Position numbers and translations under genes: made by a program. The notes beneath the pieces were generated by a model, which made no database searches, was not told the origin of the DNA, and worked only from the letters and a program-made list of their open reading frames with translations. From NCBI RefSeq assembly GCF_022921115.1, contig NZ_CP095075.1:1240001-1304000 (forward strand): a DNA stretch of 64,000 nt, written 5' to 3'. This document shows, piece after piece, positions 24,137-32,534 of the stretch (position 1 is its first letter; each line of letters opens with the position of its first letter). The stretch is from Halobacillus amylolyticus. Its GTDB lineage: Bacteria > Bacillota > Bacilli > Bacillales > Halobacillaceae.

Positions 24137-25084
24137 TTACAATGATTGACTCCAATCTAATGTCGCTTCTCCTTCTATGAAGCGTTCAGAATCCATAGCT
24201 GCCATGCAGCCTGTTCCTGCAGCTGTAATCGCTTGTCGGTATTTTTGATCCTGAACGTCCCCACAAGCGAAGATACCCGGGATATTGGTGTCTGTGGTCC
24301 CCGGATCGACGAGGAGATAGCCTTTTTCATCCATATTCAACTTACCCTTCAGAAATTCGGTATTAGGGTTGTGTCCAATCGCAACAAAAATGCCATCTGT
24401 CTCAATTAGTTCTTCTTCATCTGTATCATTATCCTTCACTTTTAAACCAGAAATCTTCATGCCGTCAGAAACCATTTCAACAGGGGTTTTATTAAGAGAC
24501 CAGGTGATTTTTCCATTATCTCGAGCACGGTCTTGCATAATTTTAGATGCTCTTAATTCATTACGGCGATGGACAATTTGGACTTCACTTGCAAATTTAG
24601 TGAGGAAATTCGCCTCTTCCATCGCAGAATCTCCTCCACCAACGATTACGACTTTCTTTTCTCTAAAGAAAAAGCCATCACAGGTTGCACAGGTGCTCAC
24701 CCCTTTGCCGATATTTTCTTTCTCACCCGGAATTTGCAGGAGTTTAGCTGATGCTCCAGTTGATACAATCAATGACTGCGTTTCAAGCTCTCCTAAACCA
24801 TCCACAGATAGTTTAAAAGGACGATTCTCCACATTGACATCTGTTACCCAACCTCTTTTAAACGTGGCTCCAAATCGCTCGGCCTGTTGTTTCATATTAT
24901 CCATAAGTTCAGGTCCCATAATGCCGTCAGGAAAACCTGGAAAATTCTCTACCTCTGTTGTTAGTGTCAGTTGGCCACCAGGCTCGGGACCTTCAATGAC
25001 TAATGGCTTCATATTAGCTCTAGCTAGATAAACTGCCGCCGTCAATCCGGCAGGTCCTGTTCCTAAAATAATAACTTTTTCCAT
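24137..25084 (-). CDS. trxB: Thioredoxin-disulfide reductase within the ars operon
   Basis: An NADPH- and FAD-dependent reductase of thioredoxin, 315 residues. FAD-binding ILGTGPAGLTAAVYLAR, redox pair CATC in VSTCATCDGFFF (about 135-138), NADPH-binding VVIVGGGDSAMEEANFL and C-terminal GIFACGDVQD are all present. The ArsC in this operon belongs to the thioredoxin-coupled class, so this TrxB probably supplies its electrons. A housekeeping trxB is expected elsewhere. It lies 20 bp behind arsA. Confidence 0.93.
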   Translation of the reverse strand: MEKVIILGTGPAGLTAAVYLARANMKPLVIEGPEPGGQLTLTTEVENFPGFPDGIMGPELMDNMKQQAERFGATFKRGWVTDVNVENRPFKLSVDGLGELETQSLIVSTGASAKLLQIPGEKENIGKGVSTCATCDGFFFREKKVVIVGGGDSAMEEANFLTKFASEVQIVHRRNELRASKIMQDRARDNGKITWSLNKTPVEMVSDGMKISGLKVKDNDTDEEELIETDGIFVAIGHNPNTEFLKGKLNMDEKGYLLVDPGTTDTNIPGIFACGDVQDQKYRQAITAAGTGCMAAMDSERFIEGEATLDWSQSL

Positions 25085-25104
25085 TATAATGCCTCCATCA
25101 AAAG

Positions 25105-26880
25105 TTAGTTCACTATATATTCTTTCAGCTTTGTATAGCCTATTTTCTCTTCACTGATCCACGGAATAATCGCAGTACTTTCAGCCAATTCATCTCTTAC
25201 TCTTTCAATCCATTCACTTTCTGTTTTCGCTCTACCCGCTAATACAGGGTCTAGTGTTCCTGTGGCATGTAAGCTTTGATTAATAATCCACCACCCCGGC
25301 TTAATATTTGCCCGTAACAGATCCTTCTGTAGTCTTTCAGCTTCGAGCACAGGTGTCGTTTCAGCTAACGTAACGATGACTACACTCGTTTCCTTAGGGT
25401 TTCGCAGTCGCGGGAGTAATTCTCTGACACTGTCTGGTACTTCTCCCGTGGATCGAGACAATTCCTTATGATATTCCTCAGCAGAATCCAGGAGCAGTAA
25501 CGTGTGCCCCGTAGGAGCTGTATCAATGACAACAATTTCATCATCGCACTTAGCGACCTGCTCAGCAAAGGCGCGAAAGACAGCAATCTCTTCCGTACAA
25601 GGAGAATCAAGATCTTCTCTAAGATAGGCGAGGCCTTCATCATTAAGACTTTCACTCGCCTGTGATAATACCTCCTCTTTATAAGCTATCAACTCATCTT
25701 TGGGATTAATCGAGCTAATCGATAACTTCTCATGATCGACCTTATTAGAAAATGTGTACGCCAAATGCGCGGCTGGGTCCGTCGTTGTTAAATGAACCTT
25801 ATGCCCCTTTTCAACTAAGCCTACGGCGATGGAGGAAGCAATCGTTGTTTTACCGACGCCACCTTTTCCCATGGTAAAAATGACTCTGGTCTGATTATCA
25901 GAGAAGTGATTAACCAGGGAATTCAACCCAGGTAACTGAATGCTCTCATGTTGGGATTGAGGGTCTATTCTTGCCGGTAGAGTATATTGTTTGAATAGAT
26001 AACGAAGATTATCAATCCCTGTAAGAGAATAGGAAACAAATGGCAGTGAATAAACAACCAATTGTTTGAGTCCATCTGGAAAGCCTTTTAGAGCCTCCTG
26101 TTGTCGTTGGTAAAAAGCCGTTGAAACTTTATCGTCAGAAAGATACGTTTGCAATAATCCATTAACGATCAACATTTGGTTCCTTATGCCAATTTCTTTT
26201 AATTCTAGTGCAGAACGATTGGCTTCATACAGTGATGCGGTTTCAGGCCTTGTGATCAGAATTAAAGTGGTTTTGTCCTTATCGGATAACGACTCTACGG
26301 TTTGTTCATATCGTTCTTTTTTTTCTTGTAAGCCTGATAAGGGGCCTAAACAAGAAGCACCGTGGGTACTTTCTCCCAAAAATTCATTCCAGGCTGTGGG
26401 CAGTTGTAATAGTCTTAAGGTGTGACCAGTTGGAGCTGTATCGAATACCACGTGATCATAGCGACTGCTAACTGCTGGGTTTGAAATAATACTAGAGAAC
26501 TCATCAAAAGCAGCCATTTCCACTGTACAAGCACCGGATAACTGCTCTTCCATACTTTTTATAGCCGCTTTAGGTAATTTATTACGATAGGGACCAACGA
26601 CTTTTTCCCGATACATTTCGGCTGCTTCTTCCGGATCGATGTTAGATGCATGCAAATTTTCTATATTGGGAACAGGTTTTGGAGAATTGGTTAGTTCAAC
26701 TTCTAATACATCTTGTAAATTGGATGCAGGGTCTGTGCTAACAAGCAGCACTTTCTTCCCTTCGTCTGCTAAATGGATTGCCGTTGCACATGCTGTAGAT
26801 GTCTTTCCTACCCCTCCTTTTCCTGTAAAAAACAAGAATCGGGTTTGCAAAAAAGTCTTTGGATTAAAGGATTGATACAT
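25105..26880 (-). CDS. arsA: ArsA arsenite-transporting ATPase
   Basis: ArsA drives arsenite export through ArsB by ATP hydrolysis. Its 591 residues form two homologous halves: Walker A GKGGVGKTSTAC (about 20) and GKGGVGKTTIAS (about 338), each with DTAPTGHTLRLLQLP or DTAPTGHTLLLLDS as signal sequence. Cysteines in SGACTVEMAAFDEF and DSPCTEEIAVFRAF, near the positions that bind As(III) in E. coli ArsA, are present in both halves. It lies between arsD and trxB with short gaps (16 and 20 bp). Confidence 0.95.
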   Translation of the reverse strand: MYQSFNPKTFLQTRFLFFTGKGGVGKTSTACATAIHLADEGKKVLLVSTDPASNLQDVLEVELTNSPKPVPNIENLHASNIDPEEAAEMYREKVVGPYRNKLPKAAIKSMEEQLSGACTVEMAAFDEFSSIISNPAVSSRYDHVVFDTAPTGHTLRLLQLPTAWNEFLGESTHGASCLGPLSGLQEKKERYEQTVESLSDKDKTTLILITRPETASLYEANRSALELKEIGIRNQMLIVNGLLQTYLSDDKVSTAFYQRQQEALKGFPDGLKQLVVYSLPFVSYSLTGIDNLRYLFKQYTLPARIDPQSQHESIQLPGLNSLVNHFSDNQTRVIFTMGKGGVGKTTIASSIAVGLVEKGHKVHLTTTDPAAHLAYTFSNKVDHEKLSISSINPKDELIAYKEEVLSQASESLNDEGLAYLREDLDSPCTEEIAVFRAFAEQVAKCDDEIVVIDTAPTGHTLLLLDSAEEYHKELSRSTGEVPDSVRELLPRLRNPKETSVVIVTLAETTPVLEAERLQKDLLRANIKPGWWIINQSLHATGTLDPVLAGRAKTESEWIERVRDELAESTAIIPWISEEKIGYTKLKEYIVN

Positions 26881-26896
26881 ATTTTCTCACACCTTG

Positions 26897-27265
26897 TTAT
26901 TTCAATTCAGTGATATCTATCGTCACACTGCTGTTTTTAGGTTGATCAGTTAATTGCGTTGTATCGATCTCAAACCAATCTGAGAGTTCACCATTACTTG
27001 GATAAATGGATTCCAATACGATCTCTCCGTCTAATAGAATGACTGGGAGTGCATCAGGGCCTTTCTCCTCAAGAAAGTCTGTCACTGTTTTGTTTTCAGT
27101 GAAATTGCCGGGATCATTGGCTAAGTTGTATCGTTCAATATCAAAACCTCTTTTTTGAAGAGAAAATACAGCACTAGCGACACGAGTTAATTCTGGGTCT
27201 ACACTTGGACCACACACACCCGTAGAACAGCACATCGCTGGATCATAAATTTCAAGTTTACTCAT
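26897..27265 (-). CDS. arsD: ArsD arsenic metallochaperone
   Basis: ArsD binds As(III) and passes it to ArsA; it also acts as a weak repressor. It has 122 residues. The As(III) site Cys12-Cys13-Cys18 appears as DPAMCCSTGVCGPSVDPEL; the later vicinal Cys pairs of plasmid R773 ArsD are missing, as is common. The second of two adjacent ATGs (27265) best fits GGAGGGG. Directly before arsA in the operon. Confidence 0.94.
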   Translation of the reverse strand: MSKLEIYDPAMCCSTGVCGPSVDPELTRVASAVFSLQKRGFDIERYNLANDPGNFTENKTVTDFLEEKGPDALPVILLDGEIVLESIYPSNGELSDWFEIDTTQLTDQPKNSSVTIDITELK

Positions 27266-27356
27266 CATAACCCCTCCATAACAAAATAATATGTACTTAT
27301 ATATTTTAGAAAGAATAGCCAAAACGGAAATGCGTTTTGGCTGCTATTCTTGGTTT

Positions 27357-27776
27357 TTACTCCCCGGTTTCAGCGAACCGATTAATGCGTTCGCCTATTT
27401 GATCACGAACACGTTGGAAGACAGCCCATTTTCCCTCTTCCGTTCCTTCCGCTTTAGCAGGATCGTCAAATCCCCAGTGCTCTCGTTTTACATGAGGAGG
27501 AGTTATCGGGCACTTATCTGCTGCATCTCCACAGAGTGTTACAATCAAATCTGCTGTATTGTAGATTTCAGGATCAATAACATCAGATTGTTGATTTGAA
27601 ATATCAATGCCTACCTCTTTCATTGCTCTTACTGCCTTTGGATTCAATCCGTGGGCTTCGATTCCAGCACTATTTACTTCCCAGTCATCACCAAGATATT
27701 TTTTGGCCCATCCCTCTGCGATTTGACTTCTACAAGAGTTACCCGTACATAAAAAGTATATTGTTTTTTTAGACAT
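27357..27776 (-). CDS. arsC: Arsenate reductase, thioredoxin-coupled
   Basis: Reduces arsenate to arsenite, which ArsAB then exports. It has 139 residues with the low-molecular-weight tyrosine-phosphatase loop [16 protein letters not shown] (Cys10, Cys15, Arg16) and the second redox pair in [14 protein letters not shown] (Cys82, Cys89), the signature of the thioredoxin-dependent S. aureus pI258/B. subtilis type. The ATG at 27776 is 8 bases after AAGGAGA; the longer frame to 27842 is rejected. The trxB in the same operon fits this enzyme class. Confidence 0.96.
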   Translation of the reverse strand: MSKKTIYFLCTGNSCRSQIAEGWAKKYLGDDWEVNSAGIEAHGLNPKAVRAMKEVGIDISNQQSDVIDPEIYNTADLIVTLCGDAADKCPITPPHVKREHWGFDDPAKAEGTEEGKWAVFQRVRDQIGERINRFAETGE

Positions 27777-27890
27777 GTGGTGAATTCTCCTTTTTTGTTC
27801 CAAATATTTTTTATAAGACTCCTTCATAATAAAAGCCGCCATGTTTCTCTCTACTCTTGTAACATATCGTTATCAGGTAAAAGCTTTTTT

Positions 27891-29189
27891 CTATAGAATA
27901 AGCCATAACCACAAATATAATCCTGTTAACGTAATGAACAACGTTGGTACAGTGAGGAGAATACCTACCTTAAAGTAGTATCCCCACGAAATCTTAAAGC
28001 CTTTTGTCGAAAGTACATGAAGCCATAGCAATGTCGCAAGCGAACCAATCGGTGTAATCTTCGGTCCTAAATCTGAGCCGATGACGTTGGCATAGATTAG
28101 TGCTTCTCTCATCGCACCAGAAGTATTCGTCTCGGCAATCGCTAGCGCATCGATCATAACGGTTGGCATATTGTTCATAATCGATGACAAGATGGCTGCA
28201 ATGAATCCCATCGAAATCGTCGCGACGAACATCCCTTGATCAGCAGTGTATTGGATGACATTAGCTAGCACATCCGTTAAACCGACATTACGCAGTCCAT
28301 AAACAACCACATACATGCCTATAGAGAAAAACACAATCGCCCAGGGAGCACCTTTTACAACCGTTGTCGTTTCAACTGCAGCACTTCTTCTCGCCATTAA
28401 CAAGAAGAAGATCGCAACAATTCCAGCAATGATTGAAACCGGGATTCCCAAAGGTTCACTTGCAAAATAGCCAATCAATAACACCGCAAGTACACCCCAG
28501 GACATACGGAACATTTTATGGTCTTGAATCGCCTGCTTAGGTTCTTTAAGTTGAGTTAAATCATAGTTGTCTGGAATGCTCTTCCTAAAGAAGAGATAAA
28601 GCACAAGGATACTCGCACCTATAGAAAAGAAGTTCGGAACGATCATCCGTGACGCATACTCAATAAATCCAATACCAAAGAAATCTGCTGAAACGATATT
28701 TACTAAGTTACTCACAATCAGCGGTAACGAAGCCGTATCTGCGATAAAACCACTCGCCATGATGAATGGCAAGATCATCGCTTCTTTAAAGTTTAAGTTT
28801 CTCACCATCGCAAGTACGATTGGTGTGAGAATCAGCGCAGCCCCATCGTTAGCAAAGAGAGCCGCAACGACAGCGCCTAGAAGAATGACATAAACAAACA
28901 TCTTCTTCCCGTTTCCTTTGGCTACTCTAGCCATATGAAGGGCAGCCCACTCGAAAAAACCGATCTCATCAAGAATTAGTGAAATAATGATGATGGCTAC
29001 AAAGGCTAATGTGGCATTCCAAACAATGTCTGTTACGGCCAGCACATCTTGAAAATCAACTACATCAAAGAGTAGCGCAAGAATCGCTCCCCCACAGGCG
29101 GACCAGCCAATCCCTAGGTTTTTCGGCTGCCAAATCACTAACACCAGTGTAAGTACAAAAATAAATATGGCTACAATCGCTAAATTCAA
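27891..29189 (-). CDS. arsB: ArsB arsenite efflux permease
   Basis: Membrane antiporter that expels arsenite, alone or as the channel of the ArsAB pump. It has about 432 residues and 11-12 helices; ArsB/NhaD-type segments include [38 protein letters not shown] and [17 protein letters not shown]. The start is most probably TTG at 29189 ([11 protein letters not shown]), 6 bases after GTAGGGGG; the longer frame to 29243 would overlap arsR coding sequence. It is of the ArsB and not the ACR3 family. Confidence 0.94.
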   Translation of the reverse strand: MNLAIVAIFIFVLTLVLVIWQPKNLGIGWSACGGAILALLFDVVDFQDVLAVTDIVWNATLAFVAIIIISLILDEIGFFEWAALHMARVAKGNGKKMFVYVILLGAVVAALFANDGAALILTPIVLAMVRNLNFKEAMILPFIMASGFIADTASLPLIVSNLVNIVSADFFGIGFIEYASRMIVPNFFSIGASILVLYLFFRKSIPDNYDLTQLKEPKQAIQDHKMFRMSWGVLAVLLIGYFASEPLGIPVSIIAGIVAIFFLLMARRSAAVETTTVVKGAPWAIVFFSIGMYVVVYGLRNVGLTDVLANVIQYTADQGMFVATISMGFIAAILSSIMNNMPTVMIDALAIAETNTSGAMREALIYANVIGSDLGPKITPIGSLATLLWLHVLSTKGFKISWGYYFKVGILLTVPTLFITLTGLYLWLWLIL

Positions 29190-29199
29190 ATGAATCCCC

Positions 29200-29547
29200 C
29201 TACAAATCGCACTGGATACGCAGACCAGCCTTCTCCAATGCACGTAATTTCTCTTTCTGATCAGGTATCTGCTCTAGGATCTGTTGAATGATTGGGTACG
29301 TGGCATGAGAAGTATTTAATGAATAAAAGATCCATTGCCCTCGCCGTTGCTCTTTCACAAGCCCTGCATCTCGCAGTTTTCTCAAATGCTGGCTAATGGA
29401 AGGCTGACTCATTTGCAGCACTTCAACAAACTCGCACACACAACATTCCCCATCTTTTATTAGCCCCATAATCGTTAAGCGTGTTTTATCGCCCAATAGC
29501 TTCAATGTTTGAGCAGCATTTTCTAATTCAATCATCGTTTTTTCCAT
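29200..29547 (-). CDS. arsR: ArsR arsenite-responsive repressor
   Basis: A 115-residue winged helix-turn-helix repressor that leaves its operator when As(III) binds. Recognition helix in [19 protein letters not shown]; the metal site is [10 protein letters not shown], with Cys residues in helix alpha3 as in classic ArsR. First gene of the minus-strand operon arsR-B-C-D-A-trxB-hesB. The ATG at 29547 follows GAGGTGATG. A palindrome overlapping its own promoter (29568-29596) is the likely operator. Confidence 0.94.
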   Translation of the reverse strand: MEKTMIELENAAQTLKLLGDKTRLTIMGLIKDGECCVCEFVEVLQMSQPSISQHLRKLRDAGLVKEQRRGQWIFYSLNTSHATYPIIQQILEQIPDQKEKLRALEKAGLRIQCDL

Positions 29548-29567
29548 GAACATCACCTCGCTCAATC

Positions 29568-29596
29568 ATTATATTAGCATATGCTTATATTTGCAA
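29568..29596 (-). promoter_or_regulatory. ars operon promoter with operator in the spacer
   Basis: Minus strand: -35 TTGCAA (29596-29591), 17-bp spacer, -10 TATAAT (29573-29568). The spacer and -10 are filled by an imperfect palindrome around AGCATATGCT (29571-29590, 9 of 10 positions matching between arms), as expected for ArsR autoregulation. Confidence 0.78.
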
Positions 29597-29645
29597 CAGA
29601 TAATTATTCATATTTCCTACCTGACTTCCATCCCCTCTAGGATAC

Positions 29646-29719
29646 ATCAATTTTTTTGATTTAATGCTTGCTTTTCAGAATATAATAAACTACACTTTAT
29701 TATATCAAAAAAAATTGAT
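29646..29719 (+). promoter_or_regulatory. Operators of the second arsR gene
   Basis: Two palindromes of the type ATCAA-(T/A)n-TTGAT lie at 29646-29660 (15 bp) and 29704-29719 (ATCAAAAAAAATTGAT). Between them a TATAAT (29681-29686) and a TTGCTT (29668-29673) offer possible promoter elements. The 29704 copy is identical to the site before arsI (30074-30089). They differ from the palindrome before the minus-strand arsR, so the two regulators probably recognise separate sites. Confidence 0.72.
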
Positions 29720-29736
29720 TTAAAGGAGGGTTCGAA

Positions 29737-30057
29737 TTGAATACACACCTACAACTAACAGATGTATCCTTAGAAAACACCTTTAGTAAATATGAAAAGA
29801 AGTTTAAAGCCCTTGCCGATCAAAGAAGGCTCCACATCTTACACGAAATCACAGAGTATGATGAAGTTTGTGTTTGTGACCTGTCAGAAAAGTTACAGTT
29901 GCCTCAATCGAAGTTATCGTACCATTTAAAGATATTAATGGATGCCCAGCTGATTGTGAAGGAAACACGTGGTACTTGGAGTTACTATACATTAAATCAT
30001 TCCGAGATCAATCATTTACTATCCGAAGAGCTTTGTTGCCTATTTCGTCGAGACTAA
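29737..30057 (+). CDS. Second ArsR-family metalloregulator
   Basis: A 106-residue winged helix repressor with KALADQRRLHILHEI, metal motif DEVCVCDLSEKL, recognition helix LPQSKLSYHLKILMDAQLI and WSYYTLN. The C-terminus has a Cys-Cys pair (EELCCLFRRD) that may add ligands. The start is TTG at 29737, 6 bases after AAAGGAGGG. It is divergent from the ars operon and followed by arsI; identical operator palindromes precede both genes, so it probably represses itself and arsI. Confidence 0.9.
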   Translation: MNTHLQLTDVSLENTFSKYEKKFKALADQRRLHILHEITEYDEVCVCDLSEKLQLPQSKLSYHLKILMDAQLIVKETRGTWSYYTLNHSEINHLLSEELCCLFRRD

Positions 30058-30073
30058 TTTTTTTACTTGATAA

Positions 30074-30089
30074 ATCAAAAAAAATTGAT
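30074..30089 (+). promoter_or_regulatory. Operator before arsI
   Basis: ATCAAAAAAAATTGAT, identical to the palindrome at 29704-29719. It lies 16 bp after the arsR2 stop and just before the arsI ribosome site, a place where bound repressor would block read-through. Confidence 0.72.
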
Positions 30090-30105
30090 TAATGGAGGGG
30101 TTCAA

Positions 30106-30501
30106 ATGAATGTACATGTTGGGTTAAACGTAGTGGATCTTGAAAAGTCTATAGAATTTTATACGAAAGTTTTCGGTGAAAATCCCGTAAAAACAAAGGA
30201 AGATTACGCTAAGTACTTACCTAATGGTTTGCAATTAAACTTTACTCTGAATGTAAGACCTGAAGTATCAGGTAATCAAGTGGGCCATTTTGGAATCCAA
30301 GTAGAGAAGCAGGAGGACATCACCCATCATAAACAACGCTTAGAAAGGTTCGGTTTTTTCACCCGGGATGAAATGAATACGAATTGTTGTTACGCGCTCC
30401 AGGATAAGTTTTGGATTACTGATCCTGATGGTAACGAGTGGGAATTTTTCTATACCAAGAAAGATGCTGAAAAAGATAACATTGAGCAGAAATGCTGCTA
30501 A
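30106..30501 (+). CDS. arsI: ArsI-like VOC-fold protein (organoarsenical C-As lyase family)
   Basis: ArsI cleaves the carbon-arsenic bond of trivalent methyl- or aryl-arsenicals. The 131-residue protein has the glyoxalase/VOC fold (NVHVGLNVVDLEKSIEFYTKVFG, GHFGIQVEKQED) and the vicinal cysteine pair in NTNCCYALQDKFWITDPDGN followed by EWEFFYTKKD, which is the diagnostic ArsI/CadI block; metal ligands His (GLNV preceded by HV), His in VGHFGI and Glu in EWEFF fit. It ends in EQKCC. The ATG follows GGAGGGG. The location beside ars genes supports the role; the related CadI subgroup cannot be fully excluded. Confidence 0.85.
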   Translation: MNVHVGLNVVDLEKSIEFYTKVFGENPVKTKEDYAKYLPNGLQLNFTLNVRPEVSGNQVGHFGIQVEKQEDITHHKQRLERFGFFTRDEMNTNCCYALQDKFWITDPDGNEWEFFYTKKDAEKDNIEQKCC

Positions 30502-30744
30502 CAGGTATATTATAGCTAAAAAGATTAGCAAAACAGATGACTTAAGGCTTAAAAATGAGGTGCTGTCCCTCATATGTTTTAAAGCGCTGAGGGACAGAAA
30601 ACTTTATTTTTCTTCATCACATTCTTACATGTAGTTAGCTTCCTCCTTCTCATCAGCAAGACAGGTTACCAAACATCATTTCGCCACTTTTTGTAAATAA
30701 TAAATATCACAGCAAATGAACCAGTATGTAAGGAGAAAGGTGTA

Positions 30745-31691
30745 ATGAACAAAACAGTAGAAATAGAGAATGTCCTAGAACGTTTGTCAGATTGGGACCA
30801 GAAATTAAATTTTCACAAACCCGTTAAAAAGACTCCCGATATTAAAGCATACCTGAATTATTATGGCTTTGACCTTCAGAATGTCGATCTTCATTTTGGG
30901 AAGATTGAAATTGATGGTAAAGAAATTTTTGTACAACTATTTAAAACCATTAAAAGTCAGGGTACAGTCTTTTTATTACATGGTTATTTAGAGCATGTCG
31001 GTTATTTGAACCATATTATTCAATTTCTTAATAAGCATCAGTATAGTGTAATCAGTTATGACCTGCAGGGGCACGGACTATCTAACGGCAAGACAGCTTC
31101 AGTTGAACACTTCTCTGAATATGTGTTAACGATGGAAAAATTAATGAGAAAAGCCAAAGAAGAGATGCCGGGCCCTTTTTACGTGATCGGTCATAGTACA
31201 GGTGCCGCGATCGTGATTAATTTTGTTTTAAAACACAAACACGACCATTTCGATAAAATAATATTGGTTGCCCCGCTTATTCGGTCAAATCATTGGTATC
31301 TGACAAAATTAAGCTTTTATTTAACCCGAATTTTCCCTTTCATCGAAGGGATTAAGAGACGCTTTCGGGAGAACTCATCGAACCATAAATACCTGAAATT
31401 CACTCGTAAAGATCCTTTACAACCGGAGGCAATCCCCTCGAATGGATTGAGTCACTTATAAAATGGAACGAAAAAATTCAGACGTATAGTCCAGCAACCA
31501 TAGATACTTGTGTCATTCAAGGAAACAAGGACAAAACGGTGGAATGGAAATATAATCTCAAATTCGTCAAGGATAAGTTTTATACCTTGCAGGTGGTTCA
31601 CATAGAAAACGGGAGACATGCACTGTTTAATGAGTCAAAACACATCCGCGAAAATGTCTTCACGAGAATTCATCAATTCTTAAAAAATTAA
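30745..31691 (+). pseudogene. Monoacylglycerol lipase / lysophospholipase-type hydrolase, frameshifted
   Basis: An alpha/beta hydrolase of ~315 residues: oxyanion HGYLEH, nucleophile elbow IGHSTGAAIVI (Ser about 151), then, in another frame, the acid in IQGNKDKTVEW and the histidine in IENGRHALF. The first frame (30745-31461) ends prematurely; inserting one base at about 31440 joins it to the frame ending at 31691 and restores the triad. So the gene is broken, or the sequence has an error. The ATG follows AAGGAGAAAGG. The ~240 bp upstream holds only a hairpin (30552-30592) without a T tract. Confidence 0.8.
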
Positions 31692-31702
31692 CATCCTCAG
31701 GA

Positions 31703-32128
31703 GGGACCACTGAAAAAGTCTATGTATAGTAAAAAAGAAGATGCCCCACTCTATTATTGTATAGCCGATCGTATTTATACAGAATTCTATCATGCCGATA
31801 TTTAAGTGAACTCGCTATATAATGGAATACATGATTGCAGGAATAATGGGAATGTGCTTATTGAATTAAAGAGCCGTTATCTAAAATAAAGGTTAGGAAC
31901 AGAATCACGGTTCCGTTGTTAGAAACAGAGACAGGGGTCAGGGGAACGACGCTTTTCCAGCCCCCTGTCTCTGTTTTATAACGGAACCCACCAAGAGGGC
32001 ACAGATATACATACTTGTTTTTATTCATCAGCTTGTCTATCTGAGGTCTTTGCACACAGAAATCATACGTCCATTTGCCAAATACATTCCTTATAGAAAT
32101 GAACAACGTCACTTTTTCAGCGGCCTCC
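31703..32128. mobile_element. 426-bp element with inverted ends, non-autonomous or relic
   Basis: The ends GGGACCACTGAAAAAGT (from 31703) and, reversed, GGGAGGCCGCTGAAAAAGT (to 32128) form imperfect inverted repeats. Inside is a strong 15-bp hairpin (AACAGAGACAGGGG with its complement, about 31922-31977). No transposase frame is visible; the short open frames are not convincing. The same CTGAAAA end word occurs at 8509 and 19343. It is likely a MITE or the remains of an IS1182-like element (family is a guess). Confidence 0.55.
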
Positions 32129-32230
32129 CTCAGGATCGGGATATTTTTAACTCTTCATCACATAAATTAGCCTGTTTTCGATTAAAATATTCTTGCAAAG
32201 TTACTTTAATAATGAGGAGTGAAATGAACC

Positions 32231-32356
32231 ATGAGTAAACGATCAAAATCTAAACGTAACATAAAGAAAGGGAAAGATGCTGTGCAGCCTAGTACAGGAG
32301 AAGAAAGAATTACTATCTCAAAAGTCGGTAGAGAATTAGGGGATCGAAAAGAGTAG
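32231..32356 (+). CDS. Small basic protein, unknown function
   Basis: A 41-residue Lys/Arg/Ser-rich protein (MSKRSKSKRNIKKGKDA) with a more ordered second half (ERITISKVGRELGDRKE). GAGGAGTG stands about 10 bases before the ATG, giving moderate support. It is followed by a hairpin (32384-32394 with 32409-32419) with a weak T tract. No family recognised. Confidence 0.5.
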   Translation: MSKRSKSKRNIKKGKDAVQPSTGEERITISKVGRELGDRKE

Positions 32357-32534
32357 TATTCACAGGTATTCGTTGTAAAAAACTGCCTGTTACCTATAAA
32401 AAGCACGGGGTAACAGGCAATTATTGTGAAGGGCTTCTAGCAGGAGTTTAGCCCTTTGATGTTCGTATTAATCCCTTCTTCACCCCATTGTTTCGCCCCT
32501 TTTCTAATCGACCATAGTTCACCTTACTCTCCCC

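Noticed and set aside
24369..25031. 220-residue frame antisense to trxB
   Set aside because: Shadow of the trxB gene, Ser/Pro-rich without family resemblance, no ribosome site.
30552..30592. Terminator behind arsI
   Set aside because: CTGTCCCTCA and TGAGGGACAG can pair over a 21-base gap, but no T run follows; termination is not supported.
31858..32112. Open frame of 84 residues within the 426-bp element
   Set aside because: It reads through the internal hairpin, has no ribosome site and does not resemble a transposase.
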